Assembly: GCA_004173185.1 (NCBI GenBank)
Contig: SEFZ01000032.1
Location: 1 to 48,010, forward strand
Direction of reading: 5' to 3'
From: Sphingomonadales bacterium
GTDB taxonomy: Bacteria > Pseudomonadota > Alphaproteobacteria > Sphingomonadales > Sphingomonadaceae
DNA length: 48,010 bases
The notes under the pieces were generated by a model. It was not told the origin of the DNA, made no database searches, and was given only the letters and a program-made list of their open reading frames with translations. Positions 1-8,650 of the stretch are shown here, one piece after another. Numbering within the stretch: position 1 is the first letter of the stretch; the number at the start of each line of letters is the position of its first letter. The position numbers and the translations under genes are program-made.

Positions 1-323
1 GCTTCGTAGCCGTCGGGAAGCGCGGCTTCGTCCGCCTCATCGCGGATCAAACCCAGGCGCTGCACCATCTGCACGGGGAACAGGAACCGTTGCAGGCTGC
101 GCTGGCATTCCAGCGGCAGCTCCGCATCGATCCGCAGTTCCACGTACGCCACCCTCAGCAGCGGATCGCTGTCGAACTGCAGCGCGAATACGGCGTCGCC
201 CTGGCTGTCGGCAAGCAGGCCCTGCAGGCGCGGCATGCCGGACAGCGGCAAGCGGCCTTCGAAGCTTCGCTTCGCCGCGACCATGCGCCAAACATCAAGT
301 ATCTCGGGCACGTTCGCGGACAT
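1..323 (-). CDS. yceD: YceD/DUF177 family protein, partial (C-terminus outside window)
   Basis: About 107 residues of a minus-strand gene that runs off the left edge. It begins MSANVPEILDVWRMVAAKRS and contains an ELPLECQRSLQRF segment, which matches the DUF177 pattern of a hydrophobic strand followed by a conserved Cys and basic residues. In proteobacteria this family (YceD, linked to 23S rRNA accumulation) is encoded just before rpmF (ribosomal protein L32) and divergently from a maf gene. The divergent maf gene is present here, and rpmF would lie outside the window. An internal Met at 284 is possible, but the 323 start keeps the conserved N-terminal segment. Family assignment is by pattern recognition of a partial sequence. 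Confidence 0.8.
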   Translation of the reverse strand, partial: MSANVPEILDVWRMVAAKRSFEGRLPLSGMPRLQGLLADSQGDAVFALQFDSDPLLRVAYVELRIDAELPLECQRSLQRFLFPVQMVQRLGLIRDEADEAALPDGYE

Positions 324-440
324 AAGCCGCTGAATATTAAGGATGCGGGGCCACCCTGTCAAACCCGAAACCAGTACAGCCAGCGGTTTGCCGGCCCCTG
401 CGGGCTTGGGCAGAATACCCTGCCCCATCGAGGCATGACC

Positions 441-1013
441 ATGCCGCTGATCCTGGCATCGACTTCCCGATACCGCCGCGAGTTGCTGGAGCGGCTGCGG
501 CTGCCCTTCAATATAGCGCGCCCGGAAGTGGACGAAGCCCCGAATGCTGACGAAAGCCCTGTCTCTTTGGCACAGAGACTGGCCCGGGCCAAGGCTGAGC
601 GGGTGGGCCAGTCACATCCGGAGGCCTGGGTCATCGGATCGGACCAGGTCGCGGTCAGCGGGGGACAGGTTCTGGGCAAGCCGGGGACCCGGGAAAACGC
701 CATCGCCCAGCTCACCACCATGTCCGGCCACGAGGTCAGGTTCCACACCGCGGTATGCCTGCTGCGCGGAAAAGATGCCGTGCTGGAGGCGATGGATACC
801 ACGACCGTCCGCTTCCTTGCGCTCAGCCAGAGCCAGATCGAGCGCTACGTGGACGCCGAACAGCCACTCGACTGCGCCGGCAGCTTCAAGAGCGAAGGCC
901 TGGGCATCGCCCTGTTCGAACGGATCGAGTCGCAGGACCCCACCGCGCTGGTAGGCCTGCCGCTGATTGCCCTCGCAGCCATGCTGAGGCAGGCCGGATT
1001 CAACGTGCCCTAG
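441..1013 (+). CDS. yceF: Maf-2 nucleotide pyrophosphatase (YceF type)
   Basis: 190-residue Maf/Ham1-like house-cleaning pyrophosphatase. The N-terminus MPLILASTSRYRRELLERL is the signature Maf phosphate-binding strand and loop. VIGSDQVAV supplies the catalytic Asp, followed by LGKPGTRENA. Known Maf-2/YceF proteins hydrolyse 7-methyl-GTP. The QV after the catalytic SD and the neighbouring yceD favour this subgroup over the dTTP/UTP-specific Maf. Two ATGs sit at 435 and 441; the second has GAGG about 8 nt upstream and was chosen. The open frame extends far upstream, but that part overlaps yceD antisense and looks non-coding. The gene ends 17 bp from the convergent glycosyltransferase gene. Confidence 0.92.
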   Translation: MPLILASTSRYRRELLERLRLPFNIARPEVDEAPNADESPVSLAQRLARAKAERVGQSHPEAWVIGSDQVAVSGGQVLGKPGTRENAIAQLTTMSGHEVRFHTAVCLLRGKDAVLEAMDTTTVRFLALSQSQIERYVDAEQPLDCAGSFKSEGLGIALFERIESQDPTALVGLPLIALAAMLRQAGFNVP

Positions 1014-1017
1014 GCGA

Positions 1018-1030
1018 ACCCGGCCCGGGT
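1018..1030. terminator. Possible hairpin between convergent genes
   Basis: ACCCGGCCCGGGT can form a 5-bp GC-rich stem with a 3-nt loop between the convergent stops of maf and the glycosyltransferase. There is no T-run on either side, so a terminator role is only suggested by its place. Confidence 0.25.
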
Positions 1031-2715
1031 CAACGCAGGTCGAGTGGTTGCTCGGCCCAGTCCTCCACACTGCCATCGCTTGCCTGCAGTCGCAGGCCCA
1101 GCCAGTGCCGCCCCGGTGCGACCGACTCCAGGTCGACTTGCGCCTCGAAGCCGACGTCAGGGTGGTTCGGATCGGTGGAAATCTTCCAGTAGCCCGCAGT
1201 ACCCGGGCTGGGCAATCCGTAACGGGCATCGGCCACCGGTTTGCCATCCAGCAGCACCTGCACCGCGCGCAGGCCAACCCCGTCCTTGAATGCCCATCCG
1301 CTTACCTGGAAACGACGCCCGACCACCCCCTGGCTCGCCGGCGCGTCGATCCAGGCGAAGGCCGGGAGGGTGCAAGGGCCCGGGATCCGTTCGGCGGGCA
1401 TGGCGAACAGCAGGAACCTCTGGCTGCCATGGTCGACATTCACCACGTTGAGCGGATGGTCCAGCACCGGAATACGCGGATTGCCCAGCGCGAAACCGAG
1501 CTCGGCGCCGGACTTGAAATTGTCCGCCAGCAACGTGGTGCCGGGCGGCGATGACGCCATTTCCTCCCTTACCGCATCGGCCAGGACATCCCAGCCGGCG
1601 AAGTTGGCCGGATAGAACTTGTCCGCGGCGAAATGCTCGCGCCATTGCGGTGTCGCCAGCACCAGGTAGTAGCCCAGCACCACCAGCAGCCCGGCGCCAG
1701 TGGAGATCCAGGCCGCCAGGCGCCAGCCGCGCGGCCACTCGCGCAACAACGCGGGCACCGCGATCAACAGCGGCAGGTACCCGGCCAGCGGCCAGTGGAA
1801 GCTGACGCGTTCGACATCGGCGAAGAACCCCAGGACGAAAAAGCCCACCGTGGAAACTCCGCCCAGCAAGCCGAAATAACGCCACTGCGCCGGCATGCCG
1901 TCGCCGCCGCGGAAGGAGCGGACGAATACCTGGACCAGCGCGCAGAACAGCAACGGGGTCACCAGCGCGGCCTGCACCACCAGGAACCACCAGCCGGTGG
2001 AATGGAAGGCCCAGGGGTGGCGATCCAGCAGCTGGAACCTCAGTCCGGCGTCGGAATTCTCCAGGTTCCAGGCGACCAGCGGCGCCCATGCGGCGATGCC
2101 GACGGCCAGGGCGACCCAGACCCGGGGATCGCGCAATATCCGTCGCCCCTGCGGCAGCAGCAGCAGGGCCACCATGCCCACGCCGATCACCCCAATGAAC
2201 CGGTAATGGCTCAACGCGCCGATGGTCAGGCCGATGGCGAGTTCGGCCGCGGACGCCGCGTCGACTTCGCGCAGCAGGCGCGCGCCCGCATCCAGGCACA
2301 GCACAGTGGCCAGGGCCATCGGCACGTCGGGTAGCGCCAGGATGCCGAGGCTGCCAGCCAGCGGCATTAGCACGGCCAGGCTGCCTGCCCGCCAGCCGGC
2401 CGCTTCGCCGAACCAGCGCCCCGCGATGTGGGTCATCAGCCAAGGCAGCAGTGCGGCCAGCAGCAGGAAAGGCGCGCGCAATGCCAGCACGTGGTCACCG
2501 CCGATCGCCGTACCCAGCCGCGTCAGCCAGGCGCTGAGTCCGGGCAGGTCCGAATACGCCGCGGCGAGATGCTGGCCTTCCTGCCAGTAGAAAGCCTCGT
2601 CGACGAACAACGGCAGGCGCGCGGCGATCACCACCTTGATCGCGGTCACAACCGCCCACAGCACCAGGAACGTCCGTTGCGCGCGCACCACGTCCTGCGT
2701 TCTTTCGTCCTGCAT
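1030..2715 (-). CDS. GT39/ArnT-like membrane glycosyltransferase
   Basis: 561-residue multi-spanning protein of the GT-C fold (PMT_2/ArnT superfamily). These enzymes transfer sugars from polyprenyl-phosphate donors on the periplasmic side of the inner membrane. The first transmembrane helix (about 14-33) is followed by PLFVDEAFYWQEGQ, with the acidic pair D39-E40 expected in the first periplasmic loop. About ten further hydrophobic segments follow to roughly residue 370. The C-terminal 100 residues (from about 455) are soluble and Ig-like, with GRRFQVSGWAFKDG, and may be a periplasmic carbohydrate-associated domain. The start lies only 39 bp from the divergent moxR gene, so the two share a promoter region. 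The acceptor cannot be told from sequence. Confidence 0.8.
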   Translation of the reverse strand: MQDERTQDVVRAQRTFLVLWAVVTAIKVVIAARLPLFVDEAFYWQEGQHLAAAYSDLPGLSAWLTRLGTAIGGDHVLALRAPFLLLAALLPWLMTHIAGRWFGEAAGWRAGSLAVLMPLAGSLGILALPDVPMALATVLCLDAGARLLREVDAASAAELAIGLTIGALSHYRFIGVIGVGMVALLLLPQGRRILRDPRVWVALAVGIAAWAPLVAWNLENSDAGLRFQLLDRHPWAFHSTGWWFLVVQAALVTPLLFCALVQVFVRSFRGGDGMPAQWRYFGLLGGVSTVGFFVLGFFADVERVSFHWPLAGYLPLLIAVPALLREWPRGWRLAAWISTGAGLLVVLGYYLVLATPQWREHFAADKFYPANFAGWDVLADAVREEMASSPPGTTLLADNFKSGAELGFALGNPRIPVLDHPLNVVNVDHGSQRFLLFAMPAERIPGPCTLPAFAWIDAPASQGVVGRRFQVSGWAFKDGVGLRAVQVLLDGKPVADARYGLPSPGTAGYWKISTDPNHPDVGFEAQVDLESVAPGRHWLGLRLQASDGSVEDWAEQPLDLR

Positions 2716-2754
2716 ATGCCGTTAGACTTCCATGGAAGACAAAGTGGGAAAAAG

Positions 2755-3708
2755 ATGCTCGCCCAGCCACCTGCCCGCGGAATGCTACCCGATGCGCTCA
2801 TCGGGGCCTTGACGGCCGCGCAACATCAGGTCAATTCGCTGGTGCTGGGCAAGACCCAGGAAGTGCGGCTGGCGTTCGTGGCCCTGCTCTCGGGCGGCCA
2901 CCTGCTGATCGAGGACCTGCCGGGGCTGGGCAAGACCACCCTGGCCCATGCCCTGGCCGCGACCCTCGGCCTGGGCTTCCAGCGCGTGCAGTTCACCTCG
3001 GACCTGCTGCCGGCCGACGTGCTGGGGGTATCGATCTACGACGCGCAATCGCGCCAGTTCCAGTTCCATCCCGGGCCGGTGTTCACCCATGTGCTGCTCG
3101 CCGACGAGATCAACCGCGCACCGCCGCGCACCCAGAGCGCGTTGCTCGAAGCCATGGCCGAACACCAGGTCACCCTGGACGGAACCACCCGCCCGCTGCC
3201 GGATCCGTTCTTCGTCATCGCCACGCAGAACCCGGCCGACCTTTCGGGCACCTACCCCCTGCCCGACTCGCAGCTGGACCGCTTCCTGCTGCGGCTGACC
3301 CTGGGCTATCCGAACGCGGAATCGGAACGCGCCCTGCTGGCCGGCGCCGATCGCCGCGCCATGATCGCCCAGGCCGGCGCCCTGCTCTCCAGCGGCGACG
3401 TGCTGGCCTTGCGGGCGGCGGTGAGCGAAGTCCATGCCAGCGATCCGCTGGTGGATTACGTGCAGGCACTGCTGACCCGCAGCCGCCAGCAACCCGGGGT
3501 CCGCGTCGGCCTGTCGCCGCGCGCAGGCATCGCGCTGCTGCGCGCGGCACGCGCCTATGCGCTGCTGGTGGGCCGCCGACACGTGCTGCCGGAGGACGTC
3601 CAGGCGCTGTTCGTGGCGGTCGCCTCGCACCGGCTGGTCGCCGAGGCCGAAGCTTCCTCGGCGCACGCGCTGGCCAAGTCGATCCTGCATGCGGTCGCCG
3701 TGGACTGA
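2755..3708 (+). CDS. MoxR-family AAA+ ATPase
   Basis: 317-residue MoxR AAA+ protein. Walker A is GLGKTT at residues 57-62, preceded by LLIEDLP. Walker B is LLADEINR with D117-E118. The sensor region IATQNPADLSGTYPLP is typical of MoxR. MoxR ATPases are thought to act as chaperones that mature neighbouring gene products. Here it opens an operon with a DUF58 protein (4-nt gap) and a transglutaminase, the standard MoxR-DUF58-TgpA arrangement. The ATG at 2755 gives the usual family length. The frame stays open upstream to 2428, but that stretch is antisense to the glycosyltransferase and was left out. Confidence 0.93.
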   Translation: MLAQPPARGMLPDALIGALTAAQHQVNSLVLGKTQEVRLAFVALLSGGHLLIEDLPGLGKTTLAHALAATLGLGFQRVQFTSDLLPADVLGVSIYDAQSRQFQFHPGPVFTHVLLADEINRAPPRTQSALLEAMAEHQVTLDGTTRPLPDPFFVIATQNPADLSGTYPLPDSQLDRFLLRLTLGYPNAESERALLAGADRRAMIAQAGALLSSGDVLALRAAVSEVHASDPLVDYVQALLTRSRQQPGVRVGLSPRAGIALLRAARAYALLVGRRHVLPEDVQALFVAVASHRLVAEAEASSAHALAKSILHAVAVD

Positions 3709-3712
3709 GTCG

Positions 3713-4672
3713 GTGCACGCTTCCCTGCGCGATCGCCTGGGCAAGTGGGCCTCGCAACTGGCGCGCCCGCGCTCCCCGGAGCCTTTGCCGGTCAGCTTCG
3801 ACCGGCGCCGGGTGTATGTCCTGCCGACCCGCTTCGGGCTGTTCTTCGCCCTCCTGGCCCTGGCCATGCTGGTCGGGGCGTTGAACTACAACAACAACCC
3901 GGCGCTGTTGCTGGCGCTGCTGCTGGGCGCCACCGGCCTGGCCAGCCTGATCGGCGCGCACCTGCAACTGTCGGGACTGAGCGTGGAAGCGGTGTCCGCC
4001 GAACCGGTGGCCGCCGGAGAGCACCTCGGCCTGCATGTTGCACTGGCCGCGACCGATGCGCGGCTGCGCCGCGGCCTGCGGTTGCGATGCGGAGGCATTG
4101 AAACCGGTGCGCCGGCACTCGCCGACGGCGCCTCCGTCGCCTTGCTGTGGTTGCCAACCCATCAGCGCGGCTGGTTGGACATCGAGCGCATCCGCATCTC
4201 CAGCACCCAGCCACTCGGGCTCGCGCGGGCCTGGTCATGGGCGTGGCCGGACTTGCCATTGCTGGTCTATCCGGCCCCCGAAACCCAGGGCCCGCCGCTC
4301 CCCCGGGACGACGGCGGCGCCAGTCGCAGCCGGCTGCACCCGGCCGGCGACGACATGCACCAGTTGCGCGGCTACCGCGCGGGCGACCCGCGCCGGGCCA
4401 TCGCCTGGAAGCCGTCCGCGCGCCGCGATGTGCTGATGGTCCGCGAGTACGAACAATCGGTGGCGGCAGAAGTGGTGCTGGACTGGCGCACGCTGGTCCC
4501 GCTCGCGGCGGAGGACCGCATCCGCCGGCTCGCACACTGGGTGGAACTGGCCGAGCGCGAGGGACGACGTTACCGGCTGATCCTGCCGGGCCAGCCCGCC
4601 CTGGGTCCGTCACAGGGAGCGGCCCATCGCCACCTGTGCCTGCGCGCCTTGGCGCTGCTGCCGCGTGGCTAA
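3713..4672 (+). CDS. DUF58 domain-containing membrane protein
   Basis: 319 residues beginning at a GTG 4 nt after the moxR stop. Two hydrophobic segments lie at about residues 38-80 (LFFALLALAMLVGALNY and a second Leu/Ala-rich helix). A soluble domain follows, and then the DUF58 signature RRAIAWKPSARRD, followed by VREYEQ at about residues 225-248. DUF58 proteins resemble von Willebrand A-like folds and occur with MoxR ATPases and transglutaminases, but their biochemical role is not established. The gene overlaps the next one by 8 nt, which indicates translational coupling. The start codon is an inference from spacing; no ATG fits better. Confidence 0.85.
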   Translation: MHASLRDRLGKWASQLARPRSPEPLPVSFDRRRVYVLPTRFGLFFALLALAMLVGALNYNNNPALLLALLLGATGLASLIGAHLQLSGLSVEAVSAEPVAAGEHLGLHVALAATDARLRRGLRLRCGGIETGAPALADGASVALLWLPTHQRGWLDIERIRISSTQPLGLARAWSWAWPDLPLLVYPAPETQGPPLPRDDGGASRSRLHPAGDDMHQLRGYRAGDPRRAIAWKPSARRDVLMVREYEQSVAAEVVLDWRTLVPLAAEDRIRRLAHWVELAEREGRRYRLILPGQPALGPSQGAAHRHLCLRALALLPRG

Positions 4673-6614
4673 TTCCGCAGCCACCGGCAGGCTCGATGAC
4701 GCCAGCAGGCGATGGACGCTGCTGGCCGCCGGCCTGTCCCTGCTTCCCCTGCTGTGGCAATTGCCACCGTCGCTCGCGATGGGTACCGCCCTGTGCGCCG
4801 CACTGGTTTCGGCAATGTCCTGGCGCAAACCGATGCCCCTGCCCCTGCGCCTGCTGCTGGCGATGCTGGTGCTGGTGGCCGTGTTCTCGCAGACCGGCAC
4901 CCGCCTGGGCCGCGACACCGGGTGCGCGCTGCTTGCCGCGATGATCGCGCTGAAACCCAGCGAGACCTTCACCCTGCGCGATGCGCGCAGCCTGGTGGGC
5001 TTCGCCCTGTTCGCACCGTTTGCCGCCTTCCTCCTCGACCAGGGCCCGTTGACCATGATCCTGTCGCTGGCCGCGGTGTTCGCCGCGCTGGTGGCGATGC
5101 AGCGCCTGGCCGACCTGGAAAGCCAGTGCCTGCAGGAGACGGTGGGGCCGCTTGCCAAGTTGATGGCGGTGACCAGGCTGGTGGCCATAGGCCTACCATT
5201 GGTCTTGGCCATGTTCTGGCTTTTTCCGCGCCTGTCCTCCCCGCTCTGGGGCATGCCGGAGCGGGCCCAAGGCCGCGCGGGACTCTCGGGGGAAATGAGT
5301 CCCGGACAATGGCTGGACCTGATGGCCGACGACACTCCGGCGATGCGGGTGAAGTTCTTCGGCGCCACGCCTGCATCCCGGGACCGCTACTGGCGCGGCC
5401 CGGTGCTGTGGGATTTCGACGGTCGCAGCTGGACCCAGCCTGCCTTCGCGCGCAGCGAGCAGGCGTCGCCGGTCGAACGCCGTCCTGAAGTCTGGGACTA
5501 CCAGATCGAGTTCGAACCCACCGACCGCCGCCAACTGGTGGCCCTGGACCTGCCGCGCAGCGCGCCATCGGGCACCAGTCTGTCGCTGGACTACGGGTTG
5601 ATGTCGCAGCAACCGCTGTCCTCGCTCACCCGCTGGCGGCTGCAGTCCTCGCCTCCGGCCGCGTTCGAGCCTGGGCTCCATCCAGGATTGCGCCAGCGCG
5701 CACTGGCGCTGCCGGCCGGCTTCAATCCACGCACCGCCGCCCTGGCCTCCCAATGGCGGAGGGAAATGGGCGAGGACGATGCGGCGATCGTGCGCCGGGC
5801 GATGGACTGGATCGGTCGCGAGTTCGGCTACACCCTGGAAACGCCGCTGCCGGGACGCGATGGCGTGGATGAATTCCTTTTCGACGAGAAGAAGGGTTTC
5901 TGCCAGCACTTCAGCTCCTCGTTCGTGGTGCTGATGCGCTCGGCCGGCATACCAGCCCGGGTGGTCACCGGTTTCGTTGGCGGCGTGCGCAACCCGCTGG
6001 GCGACTACTGGGTAGTGCGCAACCTGGACGCACATGCGTGGGCGGAAGTGTGGTTGTCCGGACGTGGCTGGGTGCGGGTGGACCCGACCGCGGCCGTGGC
6101 GCCTGAACGGATCTACGACACCATCGAGGATCGGCTGGGCGCCGACGCCGGCGCATTCGAACAGTTCGCCAGCCTGGGAACCGACCTTGGCAACATGGGC
6201 GACTGGATGCGTCGCGGCTGGAACGACCTGGTGCTCGGCTTCAATGCCGAGCGCCAGCAGCGCCTGCTGCGGCCGTTTGGAATCCAGCACCTGGAGGGCG
6301 CACGACTGGGTGCGTTGTTCGCCGTCTTCGCCCTGCTGGCGATGGGCTGGATGGGATGGTTGCTTGCGCGGGGCGAACGCGAGCGCGATCCCCAGTTGCG
6401 CGCCTGGCGCAGGCTGGGTTCCAGGTACGCCCCGCTGGGGCTGCAGAGGGAACCGCATGAACCGGCGCTGGCCTGGTCGCGGAGGGTGGCCGCGGCCCGT
6501 CCCGGCAGCGCCGCAGAGCTTATTCCGCTCAGCCGGCGTTTTACCGAAGCGCGATACGCTGCCGGCATCCGGGACCCGGCATTGGTCAAGGATCTGCGCC
6601 GGCACCGCCCATGA
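4665..6614 (+). CDS. tgpA: TgpA-like periplasmic transglutaminase (DUF3488-Tgl_core-DUF4129)
   Basis: 649-residue inner-membrane protein. The N-terminal DUF3488 region holds about six hydrophobic helices up to residue 190. A periplasmic transglutaminase-like core carries a complete Cys-His-Asp triad: C413 in GFCQHFSS, H457 in LDAHAWAEVW and D473 in RVDPTA. A last transmembrane helix follows at about 548-568, then a short C-terminal DUF4129-like tail. The Pseudomonas aeruginosa relative TgpA is essential and has a periplasmic transglutaminase domain; its substrate is unknown. The GTG start overlaps the DUF58 gene by 8 nt, and its stop overlaps the ATG at 6611, so this is the third gene of a tight operon. 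Confidence 0.88.
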   Translation: MANSAATGRLDDASRRWTLLAAGLSLLPLLWQLPPSLAMGTALCAALVSAMSWRKPMPLPLRLLLAMLVLVAVFSQTGTRLGRDTGCALLAAMIALKPSETFTLRDARSLVGFALFAPFAAFLLDQGPLTMILSLAAVFAALVAMQRLADLESQCLQETVGPLAKLMAVTRLVAIGLPLVLAMFWLFPRLSSPLWGMPERAQGRAGLSGEMSPGQWLDLMADDTPAMRVKFFGATPASRDRYWRGPVLWDFDGRSWTQPAFARSEQASPVERRPEVWDYQIEFEPTDRRQLVALDLPRSAPSGTSLSLDYGLMSQQPLSSLTRWRLQSSPPAAFEPGLHPGLRQRALALPAGFNPRTAALASQWRREMGEDDAAIVRRAMDWIGREFGYTLETPLPGRDGVDEFLFDEKKGFCQHFSSSFVVLMRSAGIPARVVTGFVGGVRNPLGDYWVVRNLDAHAWAEVWLSGRGWVRVDPTAAVAPERIYDTIEDRLGADAGAFEQFASLGTDLGNMGDWMRRGWNDLVLGFNAERQQRLLRPFGIQHLEGARLGALFAVFALLAMGWMGWLLARGERERDPQLRAWRRLGSRYAPLGLQREPHEPALAWSRRVAAARPGSAAELIPLSRRFTEARYAAGIRDPALVKDLRRHRP

Positions 6615-6631
6615 ATTCCTGGAGATCCGCC

Positions 6632-7147
6632 ATGAACACCAAGACCCGCCTGCTGACCCTGGCTGCCGCAAGCCTCGTGCTGGGCGCATGCGCCACCGCC
6701 CCCAAGCCCCTGCAGGGAAGCTTCACTCCGGTAAGCCCGCGCGACGCGGTGGCCGCCAGCCAGACCGGCACGTCTGTGCGCTGGGGCGGCCGTATCGTCG
6801 AAACCACGCCGCGCCAGGACAGCACCTGCTTCCAGCTCATCTCGCGGCCGCTCGGGGCCACGGGACGGCCACTCAGCAGCGCACCCGACGCCACCGACGG
6901 CCGGTTCATCGCCTGCCGCGCCGGCTTCTACGATCCGGCGGTGTTCGCCGAGGGGCGCGAGGTCACCTTCATCGGTCGCGTCGACGGGGTGGAGACCACC
7001 CGCATCGGCGACTACGATTATCGATTGCCGCGGATGACCGCCGAAGTGGTCTATCTGTGGCCGGTGGTACGCGAGGTCGAGATCCGTCCTTCCCCGTTCT
7101 ACGACCCCTTCTGGGGACCGCGCTGGGGCCGCTGGGGCTGGTGGTAA
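6632..7147 (+). CDS. Slp-family outer-membrane lipoprotein
   Basis: 171-residue lipoprotein. The signal peptide MNTKTRLLTLAAASLVLGAC ends in the lipobox LGAC with C20 as the acylated residue. The mature part has the OB-fold-like Slp pattern: SPRDAVAASQTGTSVRWGG, then REVTFIGRVDG and YDYRLPRMTAEVVYLWP. The C-terminus is rich in Trp, Gly and Arg, as in many xanthomonad Slp proteins. An upstream ATG at 6611 overlaps the tgpA stop, but GGAG before 6632 and the clean signal peptide favour 6632. The Slp family is linked to starvation and acid stress; function here is inferred only. Confidence 0.85.
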   Translation: MNTKTRLLTLAAASLVLGACATAPKPLQGSFTPVSPRDAVAASQTGTSVRWGGRIVETTPRQDSTCFQLISRPLGATGRPLSSAPDATDGRFIACRAGFYDPAVFAEGREVTFIGRVDGVETTRIGDYDYRLPRMTAEVVYLWPVVREVEIRPSPFYDPFWGPRWGRWGWW

Positions 7148-7172
7148 GTCCGAACCGAAACCAGGCCAATTG

Positions 7173-7203
7173 AAAAAGCCGCTCGTCGAGCGGCTTTTCT
7201 TTT
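7173..7203. terminator. Bidirectional rho-independent terminator
   Basis: A perfect 7-bp stem GCCGCTC/GAGCGGC with loop GTC (7178-7194) is flanked by an A-run on the left and TTTTCTTTT on the right. It therefore works in both directions, between the slp-like gene and the convergent hinT. Confidence 0.9.
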
Positions 7204-7218
7204 GCACCGGCGGTTGCC

Positions 7219-7578
7219 TCAGCGTGACGTGCCGAAGTGCCCCAGAGGAGCCCCGGCCAGCAGGTGCAGGTGGATGTGGAACACGGTCTGGCCGCCGTCA
7301 CCGCGGCAGTTCATGACCACCCGGTACCCGTCCTGGGCGAAGCCCTCGCGGCGCGCATATTCGGCGGCGGCGAGGACCAGTTTTCCCGCCAGTTGCGCAT
7401 CGCCGGACTGCAGGTCGTCCAGGGTGGCGATATGGACGTTCTTGGGGATGAAGAGCACATGCACGGGCGCTTGCGGGGCGATATCCCTGAAGGCCAGCAC
7501 CTCCTCGTCCTCATAGACGATGTCGGCGGGAATCTCGCGGCGGATGATCTTGCCGAACAGGGTGTCGTTGTCAGCCAT
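7219..7578 (-). CDS. hinT: HinT-type HIT-family purine nucleoside phosphoramidase
   Basis: 119 residues, the same length as E. coli HinT. The histidine triad H101-I-H103-L-H105 lies in VFHIHLHLLAGAPLG. The N-terminus TLFGKIIRREIPADIVYEDE is almost the family consensus. These enzymes hydrolyse AMP-lysine and other nucleoside phosphoramidates. The frame stays open upstream into recR, but MADNDTLFGK at 7578 is the natural start. It follows recR on the same strand with a 16-bp gap. Confidence 0.95.
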   Translation of the reverse strand: MADNDTLFGKIIRREIPADIVYEDEEVLAFRDIAPQAPVHVLFIPKNVHIATLDDLQSGDAQLAGKLVLAAAEYARREGFAQDGYRVVMNCRGDGGQTVFHIHLHLLAGAPLGHFGTSR

Positions 7579-7594
7579 GCGTTCGCTCCGGGGA

Positions 7595-8194
7595 TCAGCG
7601 CGGCATTTCGCTGCGCGTGCCGAAGGCATGCGAGAGCGTTCCGCGATCGACGTATTCCAGCTCGCCACCCAGCGGCACGCCGTGGGCCAGCCGGCTGGGG
7701 TGGACATTCTGCTGGCGCGCCAGTTGCGCCAGGTAGTGCGCCGTGGCCTCGCCTTCCACGGTGGGATTGGTGGCGATGATCAACTCGGTGATCTCGCCCC
7801 GCGACAACCGCTCCGACAACGCGTCCAGGCCAAGCTCGCGCGGGCCGATCCCATCCAGCGGCGAGAGCCGGCCCTGGAGGATGAAGTAGAGCCCCCGATA
7901 GCCGGTGGCCTGCTCGATGGCCAGGCGGTCGGCCGGGGACTCGACCGCGCACAGCAGGTGCTGGTCGCGACTGGGACTGGCGCAGATCGCGCAGACTTCC
8001 GTCTCGGTGAAGTCGCGGCAATGGCTGCAATGACCGATCGACTCCAGCGCCTCGGCCAGCACCCGGGCCAACTGCCTGCCGCCGTCGCGCTCGCGCTCCA
8101 GCAACTGGTAGGCCATGCGCTGGGCGGTCTTCTGGCCGACGCCGGGCAGCACGCGCAGGGCTTCGATGAGTTGTTCGAGTAGGGGCGCGCTCAT
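7595..8194 (-). CDS. recR: Recombination mediator RecR
   Basis: 199 residues, standard RecR length. The N-terminal helix-hairpin-helix LRVLPGVGQKTAQRMAYQLL is followed by a zinc finger with C56, C59, C68 and C71. A TOPRIM domain follows, beginning at LLCAVESPADRLAIE, with LIIATNPTVEGEATAHYLA near the C-terminus. RecR acts with RecO (and RecF) to load RecA on SSB-coated gaps. It lies in the conserved dnaX-ybaB-recR block. Confidence 0.97.
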   Translation of the reverse strand: MSAPLLEQLIEALRVLPGVGQKTAQRMAYQLLERERDGGRQLARVLAEALESIGHCSHCRDFTETEVCAICASPSRDQHLLCAVESPADRLAIEQATGYRGLYFILQGRLSPLDGIGPRELGLDALSERLSRGEITELIIATNPTVEGEATAHYLAQLARQQNVHPSRLAHGVPLGGELEYVDRGTLSHAFGTRSEMPR

Positions 8195-8312
8195 TGATTC
8201 TTGTCCCTTCCGCTATGCGGCGAAGGGAATCGGGGTGAGCCGGACCGGACCGGCACTGGTGCCGGGACTGGCCATCCGTCCCTGCCCCTGGCCCGGGTCG
8301 TGGCAGGAACGA

Positions 8313-8633
8313 TCAGAACGGCATCTTCATGCCGGGCGGCAACTGCATGCCCGCCGTGGCAGCGCCGAGCCTGCTCTTGGATTCGGCATCGACCTTGTTG
8401 GCGGCATCGTTGAACGCCGCGGCGATCAGGTCCTCGGCCATCTCCGGATCCGCCAGCACGCTGGGGTCGATGCGCACCTTGCGGCATTCCTTGGCCCCGG
8501 TCAGGGTCACGCTGACCATGCCGCCGCCGGCGCTGCCGGTGACTTCCAGCTTGGCCAGTTCTTCCTGGGCGCGCTGCATGTTTTCCTGCATCTTCTGCGC
8601 TTGTTGCATGAGTTGGGCGATGTTTCCACGCAT
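8313..8633 (-). CDS. ybaB: YbaB/EbfC nucleoid-associated protein
   Basis: 106 residues starting MRGNIAQLMQQAQKMQENMQ, the typical YbaB N-terminal amphipathic helix. The conserved SVTLTGAKECRKVRIDPSVL strand and an EDLIAAAFNDAANK helix follow. YbaB dimers bind DNA and are thought to help organise the nucleoid. It lies between dnaX (17-bp gap) and recR. The 118-bp space before recR holds no gene that I can see. Confidence 0.95.
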   Translation of the reverse strand: MRGNIAQLMQQAQKMQENMQRAQEELAKLEVTGSAGGGMVSVTLTGAKECRKVRIDPSVLADPEMAEDLIAAAFNDAANKVDAESKSRLGAATAGMQLPPGMKMPF

Positions 8634-8650
8634 GTTCCGTTACCTGTGTG